Source: Myoxocephalus aenaeus
Taxonomy: Eukaryota; Chordata; Actinopteri; Perciformes; Cottidae
Assembly: GCA_038501785.1 (NCBI GenBank)
Contig: JBAMJR010000261.1
Location: 421,001 to 485,000, forward strand
Reading direction: 5' to 3'
Length of the DNA: 64,000 nt
Made by a program: the position numbers and the translations under genes. The notes under the pieces were generated by a model, which worked only from the letters and a program-made list of their open reading frames with translations, made no database searches and was not told the DNA's origin. Positions 57,073 through 64,000 of the stretch are shown in pieces. Within the stretch, counting starts at the first letter, position 1. Every line of letters starts with the position of its first letter.

Positions 57073-58455
57073 TCAGACCTGTTGCTTTGACACACAGATC
57101 TTCAGTGGTGATATCTTCACTTTATCTGGAGTGAAAATGTATGGAAACATCTTCTCAGTGAAAGTGTGTGTGAAGGTGTGTATGTGTGTGTTAGTATCAG
57201 GATCAGAGAACGACAGCTTTCCTCTGTTCCAGTCCAGATTCACTCTGATCCTCTGAGGCTTCTTCTGCAAGACGAGATCAGTGTCTGGAGATGATGGTGA
57301 CTCTGATGAATATTCACCTTCATAGAAATCTATTCTCCATAATCCAGACCGTTTGTCTCCCTTCCTCTGGTCAGACTCTGCTAACACACCCAGTTCCCAG
57401 TATATACTGTCTCCTACCTCGACATCCCAGCTGTGAGTCCCGGAGTTAAATCCCTCAGAGCCCAGAACAGAACAGAAATAATCAAACCTCTCTGGATTAT
57501 CAGGAAGCTCCTGTTCCTCTCCTCCTCTCCCACTGGTCAGATCTTCAGACAGGATGAGTTCTGGACCAGCAGTGTTTGGGTCCAGAACCACAGGAGTGTA
57601 GGAGACCAGGTCCTTCATCTTGTTCCAGATGTTGAAGGTCAGGTTGCCCAGGTGTTTGGCCTCGTCTATCAGAGCTCCTGAGAGCAGCTGTGGATCCTCC
57701 AGCAGGGGGCGCTGCTGGACTCGTTCCACTGCAGCCTTGTAGTTGTTGAGGAATGAGACGTCTTCAGCTCTCAGCTCGTCCTCTGTGGCTCTGACTGTGT
57801 CTGAAAGAGCTGCTATCTCTCTGCTCAGAGCCTCCATCTTCTCCTTCATCATCTGACTCTTCTGCTCCTCTTCCTCCCTCAGTGCAGCCATCCTGGCCTC
57901 CTCTTCCTCCTCTAGAAACTGGTGAAGCTTCTTAAACTGATCCTGAATCTGCCTCTCTGTGCGTCGGGCCTGGACCTTCATGTGTTCTGCTGTTTGATCT
58001 GACTTCACTTTAACTTGTTCAAAGACCTTTAACTTCTCCTTTAAGGGCTTCAGGGATCTCTGGAGCTCCTCTTTGAGATCCTGAGCAGCTTCATCGATGG
58101 GTCTGAATCTGTGGTTATTGTGTGTTTTTGAGTCTCTGCAGACGAGACACACTGGCTGCTGATGGTCCAGACAGAAGAGTCTGAGTTTCTCAGAGTGCAG
58201 ACTGCAGAGAGTCTCTGGAGCTCTCTGGTCTCTCTCCAGTAAGAAGGACTCACACAGGTTCTTTAACGCCAGGTTACAAGGTGGATCCATTGAAGATCTT
58301 CTCTTACAAACTGGACACTCCTGAGTTGGTTTCTCTCTCCACCATCTCTTCAGACAGTCTTTACAGAAGCTGTGGCTACATGACAGAACAACAGGATCTC
58401 TAAAGACTTCCTGACAGACCGGACAGCAGAGATCCTCCTCTAATCTGGAAGCCAT
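57073..58455 (-). CDS. TRIM E3 ubiquitin ligase, RBCC-PRY-SPRY, copy B
   Basis: A complete 460-residue intronless twin of 50315-51700, with the same RING, B-box, coiled-coil and B30.2 order. All RING and B-box metal ligands are kept. Relative to copy A there are about eight changes in the first 290 residues, including one deleted residue near position 56. In the B30.2 domain there are about 23. These include HPR to GPE near 298-300, QRQK to EEQE near 314-317, DELW to DYFC near 326-329, S355E, and IIST to YIFT near 440-443. A different target specificity is a reasonable inference. The 5' flank matches copy A closely, apart from a small deletion near 58566. Confidence 0.95.
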   Translation of the reverse strand: MASRLEEDLCCPVCQEVFRDPVVLSCSHSFCKDCLKRWWREKPTQECPVCKRRSSMDPPCNLALKNLCESFLLERDQRAPETLCSLHSEKLRLFCLDHQQPVCLVCRDSKTHNNHRFRPIDEAAQDLKEELQRSLKPLKEKLKVFEQVKVKSDQTAEHMKVQARRTERQIQDQFKKLHQFLEEEEEARMAALREEEEQKSQMMKEKMEALSREIAALSDTVRATEDELRAEDVSFLNNYKAAVERVQQRPLLEDPQLLSGALIDEAKHLGNLTFNIWNKMKDLVSYTPVVLDPNTAGPELILSEDLTSGRGGEEQELPDNPERFDYFCSVLGSEGFNSGTHSWDVEVGDSIYWELGVLAESDQRKGDKRSGLWRIDFYEGEYSSESPSSPDTDLVLQKKPQRIRVNLDWNRGKLSFSDPDTNTHIHTFTHTFTEKMFPYIFTPDKVKISPLKICVSKQQV

Positions 58456-60042
58456 GTTGTCTCTGATTGAAGCTGAAACACAGAAAGTACATGAGTCATG
58501 GCTCCCTCCTCCTCTATAACTTCACTGTGTTGAGTCAAACTCACATTCAGGGTGTGGAGTGTCAGCAGTGTTGTAGTGTTCCTCTTTTCTCTCCTGCAGC
58601 TGAACTCACTCAGAGGAAGTTGTTAGTTTGGTCTGAAGGTGAATCTGATCGTCTCTCTTTCAGTCTGTGTGTCTCTTTAGTGAAGAAGAAGCACAAACTG
58701 TTTGTCTCAGGTGAGTCAGGTGAGGGGCGGAGCTTTGTGACTCCTCCTCTGCTAAACGCTTCACCTGGAACACAGAGGTGTGTTTCATTCCACAAACACC
58801 TCCACACCTCTACAGCTCAGGTTAACAGGTTTTACCTCATTTCATCTGCAGGAGGAACGGTTTCACCTTCATGGTTTATTGTTTCCTGTTACTGTTGGTA
58901 ATCAATCAAGATCACAATCATTTTATTCCTACAAACATAATTAAATATTAGGGAATATTTTACTCTAAAAACTTCTCTAACATCATGTTACGTAACCTGA
59001 TCAGAGGTCTAATTGATTGATCCAACAACAAAACACCGTTCGGGTTCAGATCGGGCAAGCCGTTCCTCCCAATCACGCCCCGCCAGGTTTCTATATCAAA
59101 CACAAATCATAAACTCTTTGAAGTCTTAAAATGACCGAATGAAAATATCAAAGAGGGAAATTCAGGTTGATGGTTTTCAAAGTAAAATATATCAACAATT
59201 CCAATTGGGTGTCGTTAAATTTCACAATAAAGCGCTCAGTGGCTTCTAAGATTCAAAGTCTTTATTTGCTTCCATGTTTCGACAAAAATACATTTCTGCT
59301 TTTACATTTTAAATGCAGAACGTTTCATTGTAACAACATTTTGTACAGAGTCATGTGATCTCGACGCGACGAATCAGGGAAGGACACGTCGTGACTGCTG
59401 AGAGACGATCAAGTAGCGAACGCGGGCGTCTACGTCATCGTTCTTCCAAACTTCTCCGTTTACGCCCGTCCGCACTGGGACGTGAACCCATAGTCTCCAA
59501 ACTCCTCCGTCCTCGGAGCTCTAAAACGCTCGGTCACAGACTTTGAGGCTCCCGCTAACTCTGTGAGGGTTTGGTTCTGTCCCACTGTCACATCGTCCAG
59601 TGTTTGAGTCTCTCAGACATTTTGAGCCCTTTATGAACCCTTTCCGTAAGTCAGCATTAGACGCCGACTTTGCTCAAGGGAATTACCCACAGTTCATAGC
59701 AATGTGACGTTAAACACGCAGTTCCCAATGGAAGCATGGAGGCGTAAAAAAGAAAGAGGCACGTGGGCGTTTAGCCCGATAAAATACCTTTACACTACGA
59801 GGTGTAAGGATTTTTGTGGCGACAGCCAGGCGTTTCCCATCATGCACTGGGCCACGCAGTCGGTGGAGAGCTACTGCGGCGCCTGGCTCTAAAATCGACG
59901 GCCGCCTCGCTCTTGTGAGATTATCGTTGACCACGTGTGCATGACGTCAGAGCAACTCGGGATCAAGCCGGACACAAATCTACCCAGCATGCATTGCGCG
60001 CCGATCGGCTGCGATCGAATCTGCGCAGAACTGGCTCATCTC

Positions 60043-62959
60043 CAGTGGTGTATAGTAACGAAGTAGAAATACTTCGTTACTGTACTTAAGTAGTTTTTTT
60101 GGATATCTGTACTCTACTTTACTATTTATATTTCTGTTTACTTTTACTTTTACTTCACTACATTTTGCAAAGAAAACTGATACTTTTACTCCGATACATT
60201 TCCCCTGAAACCTTCGTTACTCGCTACAAAATCAAATCTATCTTTAGAAAAAAAAACACATCCGGGACTGTGGTGGAACACAGACTCCACCAAGCAGGTT
60301 TTGCGAATAACAATATTCTGCATTTTCCCTCTCCATCCTCTAGTCCAGCGCTCCCAAACCTTTATGCGTCACGGACCGGTTACGTGAAGACAATATTTTC
60401 ACAGACCGGGTCCGACCTCGGAGAGACGGGAGACAACGACACCTGACGTGTGTTCGTTATGTCCAGTCTACTCCTAACTAAACCTTTAGTCCAGTCTACT
60501 GACTCTACTCCTAACTAAACCTTTAGTCCAGTCTACTCCTAACTAAACCTTTAGTCCAGTCTACTGACTCTACTGCTAACTAAACCTTTAGTCCAGTCTA
60601 CTGACTCTACTGCTAACTAAACCTTTAGTCCAGTCTACTGACTCTACTCCTAACTAAACCTTTAGTCCAGTCTACTGACTCTACTGCTAACTAAACCTTT
60701 AGTCCAGTCTACTGACTCTACTGCTAACTAAACCTTTAGTCCAGTCTACTGACTCTACTCCTAACTAAACCTTTAGTCCAGTCTACTGACTCTACTGCTA
60801 ACTAAACCTTTAGTCCAGTCTACTGACTCTACTCCTAACTAAACCTTTAGTCCAGTCTACTGACTCTACTGCTAACTAAACCTTTAGTCCAGTCTACTGA
60901 CTCTACTCCTAACTAAACCTTTAGTCCAGTCTACTGACTCTACTCCTAACTAAACCTTTAGTCCAGTCTACTGACTCTACTGCTAACTAAACCTTTAGTC
61001 CAGTCTACTGACTCTACTGCTAACTAAACCTTTAGTCCAGTCTACTGACTCTACTGCTAACTAAACCTTTAGTCCAGTTTACTGACTCTACTCCTAACTA
61101 AACCTTTAGTCCAGTCTACTGACTCTACTGCTAACTAAACCTTTAGTCCAGTCTACTGACTCTACTGCTAACTAAACCTTTAGTCCAGTCTACTGACTCT
61201 ACTGCTAACTAAACCTTTAGTCCAGTCTACTCCTAACTAAACCTTTAGTCCAGTCTACTGACTCTACTGCTAACTAAACCTTTAGTCCAGTCTACTGACT
61301 CTACTGCTAACTAAACCTTTAGTCCAGTCTACTGACTCTACTGCTAACTAAACCTTTAGTCCAGTCTACTGACTCTACTGCTAACTAAACCTTTAGTCCA
61401 GTCTACTGACTCTACTGCTAACTAAACCTTTAGTCCAGTCTACTGACTCTACTCCTAACTAAACCTTTAGTCCAGTCTACTGACTCTACTGCTAACTAAA
61501 CCTTTAGTCCAGTCTACTGACTCTACTGCTAACTAAACCTTTAGTCCAGTCTACTGACTCTACTGCTAACTAAACCTTTAGTCCAGTCTACTGACTCTAC
61601 TGCTAACTAAACCTTTAGTCCAGTCTACTGACTCTACTGCTAACTAAACCTTTAGTCCAGTCTACTCCTAACTAAACCTTTAGTCCAGTCTACTGACTCT
61701 ACTGCTAACTAAACCTTTAGTCCAGTCTACTGACTCTACTCCTAACTAAACCTTTAGTCCAGTCTACTGACTCTACTGCTAACTAAACCTTTAGTCCAGT
61801 CTACTGACTCTACTCCTAACTAAACCTTTAGTCCAGTCTACTGACTCTACTGCTAATTAAACCTTTAGTCCAGTCTACTGACTCTACTGCTAACTAAACC
61901 TTTAGTCCAGTCTACTGACTCTACTCCTAACTAAACCTTTAGTCCAGTCTACTGACTCTACTGCTAACTAAACCTTTAGTCCAGTCTACTGACTCTACTC
62001 CTAACTAAACCTTTAGTCCAGTCTACTGACTCTACTGCTAATTAAACCTTTAGTCCAGTCTACTGACTCTACTGCTAACTAAACCTTTAGTCCAGTCTAC
62101 TGACTCTACTGCTAACTAAACCTTTAGTCCAGTCTACTGACTCTACTGCTAACTAAACCTTTAGTCCAGTCTACTGACTCTACTGCTAACTAAACCTTTA
62201 GTCCAGTCTACTGCTTAACTTATAACGCGCTGCACAAAGACAGGATGTGGAAATGGAAGCAGGTTTTCATGCTTTTTTGGCGATCTCAGGATACTCTGCC
62301 TTGGTTTCCAGATCACCGACAGAGTTGTAACAGACTTACGTTTCATTTTTAGAGTAACGTAACATCTTGACATGTGTCAAGAGGTTCCGTCTGAGGTTAC
62401 CACAGACGGATGTATGCGGTCATTTTTCACAATAAAACATTTTTACGGACTTGATTTTTTTAATTTCACTTACATTTTTCATTAATTCTTTCTGTTCCGG
62501 GCGGAATGAGCATACTTATAACCACACTGTTACAACTCCTTCATAGTGTCATATTGCTTTTTGGAGAATTATGATGATAAGTTCATAGTAGATGCAAAAG
62601 TATACTTAGGTACAATATATTATGTTGAACATAATATATATGGATGGATCACAGCCAACCCAGTTATTGTATCAACACAACTCCTGGTCCTTGGTCACGG
62701 TGACCACAGCACTTCTCAAAATTCGGACCCATTGCTTTTTTATTAAAAGCATGTACTTGTACTTTTACTTTCAATACTTAAGTACATTTTATATCAGAAA
62801 AATACTTTTGATACTTAAGTACAGAAAATATCAGATACTTTAAGACTTTTACTCAAGTAGTATTTTATTAGGTGACTTTTACTTTTACTGGAGTAATTTT
62901 CCAGTAAGGTATCTTTACTTTTACTCAAGTACGGCTTTTGGGTACTTTATACACCACTG
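60043..62959. mobile_element. hAT-type transposon carrying a minisatellite
   Basis: Inverted termini CAGTGGTGTATAGTAACGAA and its relative TACTTTATACACCACTG, flanked by a perfect 8-bp duplication CTCATCTC (60035-60042, 62960-62967). Unit 1 has the single uninterrupted CTCATCTC near 53500. The interior ends are rich in TACTTTTACT motifs. No transposase frame remains. Most of the 2.9 kb is the tandem array at 60440-62215. Confidence 0.92.
60440..62215. repeat. 37-bp minisatellite inside the hAT element
   Basis: About 47 highly uniform units of 37 bp (CTAACTAAACCTTTAGTCC followed by AGTCTACTGACTCTACTG) plus a few short 25-bp units lacking the ACTGACTCTACT part. The only regular variation is CTCC versus CTGC before TAAC. 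Uniformity suggests recent expansion. Confidence 0.95.
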
Positions 62960-63466
62960 CTCATCTCCAACGAGCCTAACATCAATGTCTTTTATTCTGG
63001 AGTGGATTCTCAGGGAATGTTGTTTTTTTCAATGAAAGTTAAATGTTCAATGAGTCAACTCCTTTAATTAAAGTTCATCTCAACTAAATAGTGGTATATG
63101 AATACAGACTGAGATTATCTTGTTTACATTATATTCACATCATTTAATTAATAAGACTCTGTTTTCACAGCTCAAACATATTAATACAAGAGAAACATAC
63201 AAGTACACACATAACATATACACAGATGTATTTATACTCTTACACGTAGCACATTTATACTCGTGTACATATTCATTTAAAAGTCCACATTTTGATGTAA
63301 ATACTGTGAAGATATTAAAGAAACATGCCCTCAGATGAATTAAACATAAGCTGTTTACTTACATATATATATATATATTTATACTTTATATTCACTGTTT
63401 CATCCTCAAGAAGACGTCATCCGGTGTCTGGTTAGACTCATTTAAACCTCCAGGAAACAGAAGCGA

Positions 63467-64000
63467 CTAGAATAAGCCTGGTTTATCTGCTGCGTCCTCC
63501 TGTCTGTCCTCCTGTCTGTCCTCCTGTCTGTCCACCTGTCTGTCCACCTGTCTGTCCTCCTGTCTGTCCACCATGTAGTACCGGTGCTTCTGGACGTGTT
63601 GGTACAGCGTGGTGTACTTGGTGACCCTCCTCATCCTCGGCAGGATGAAGCTGTGAGTGAAGGTCTCTCTGCTCAGAGAGCTCCGCCCCTCTGCTGCCAG
63701 GACACTGTTGATGAACTGGAGACAGAAAGTGAAGCAGTTATGCTGCTCCTCGTCGAACCTGAGAGACAGACAGGTGGAGAGGGGAGGGAGTTAGAGACAG
63801 ACAGGTGGACATGGGAGAGAGAGACAGACAGGTGGAGAGGGTAGAGAGAGAGACAGACAGGTGGAGAGGGGAGGGCGTTAGAGACAGACAGGGCAGAGAG
63901 AGAGAGAGAGACAGACAGGTGGACAGGGCAGAGAGAGAGAGAGACAGACAGGTGGGCATACCTGTGCCAGGCCGGGTCCCACATGGGCCCGGCAGAGAAG
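63467..64000 (-). CDS. mkrn2os: mkrn2os C-terminal exons (continues beyond window)
   Basis: Last coding exon 63758-63467 and the beginning of the preceding exon (donor CAG|GTATG, low end 63962, running off the right edge). It has the same sequence as 53980-54410, but the Asp-Arg-Gln-Glu/Val tail repeat has about six units where the other copy has two. The 12-bp coding repeat keeps the frame. It is the likely intact gene because its next exon is uninterrupted up to the window edge. MKRN2OS has no established function. Its position beside tsen2 fits human 3p25. Confidence 0.8.

Overview
This window is nuclear DNA of a ray-finned fish, most likely a percomorph. The evidence is short GT-AG introns, many CA/GT microsatellites, fish-type hAT, Harbinger-like and L2-like elements, and coding exons that match vertebrate genes one by one. 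All calls come from reading the sequence. Families and gene order were recognised from general knowledge, without any database search.

Layout, left to right. 996-4275 (minus): isy1, a spliceosome factor, missing only its last C-terminal exon. 5380-24310 (minus): three tandem copies of cnbp, the CCHC zinc-knuckle nucleic-acid-binding protein. Each copy has its own GC-rich promoter and exon 1 (8340-8760, 17105-17580, 23900-24310), and a fourth, inverted promoter fragment lies at 24440-25060. The copies differ in knuckle number, exon content and C-terminus, and carry very different minisatellite loads. The isy1-cnbp neighbourhood matches the human 3q21 order. 25630-27552: a decayed L2-type LINE. 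29060-33867 (plus): a five-exon PP2C phosphatase of the pyruvate dehydrogenase phosphatase family. It is convergent with rbm39 (35805-41207, minus), a splicing factor with an SR domain and three RRMs. 42232-43245: a 5'-truncated LINE with target duplication. 44202-48009 (minus): tsen2, the catalytic tRNA-splicing endonuclease subunit, complete in 12 exons. 48930-64000: a tandem segmental duplication. Each unit holds a fold-back palindromic repeat, a single-exon TRIM E3 ligase gene (50315-51700 and 57073-58455) and the 3' exons of mkrn2os. tsen2 next to mkrn2os matches the human 3p25 order.

The most unusual property is the minisatellite content. Almost every gene carries intronic arrays. In cnbp copies 2 and 3, and independently in tsen2 intron 1, the array starts at the authentic 5' splice site and every unit re-copies that donor. 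The result is an intron holding dozens of consensus-like U1 sites on the sense strand. A pdp intron holds the same minisatellite in two opposite blocks, predicted to fold into a long RNA hairpin. Several transposon insertions can be dated relative to the duplications because the sister copy keeps the empty site.

Functionally, isy1, rbm39, cnbp and tsen2 are all RNA-processing or RNA-binding genes. The pdp-like gene belongs to mitochondrial carbon metabolism and the TRIM pair is probably innate-immune. No shared pathway is implied.
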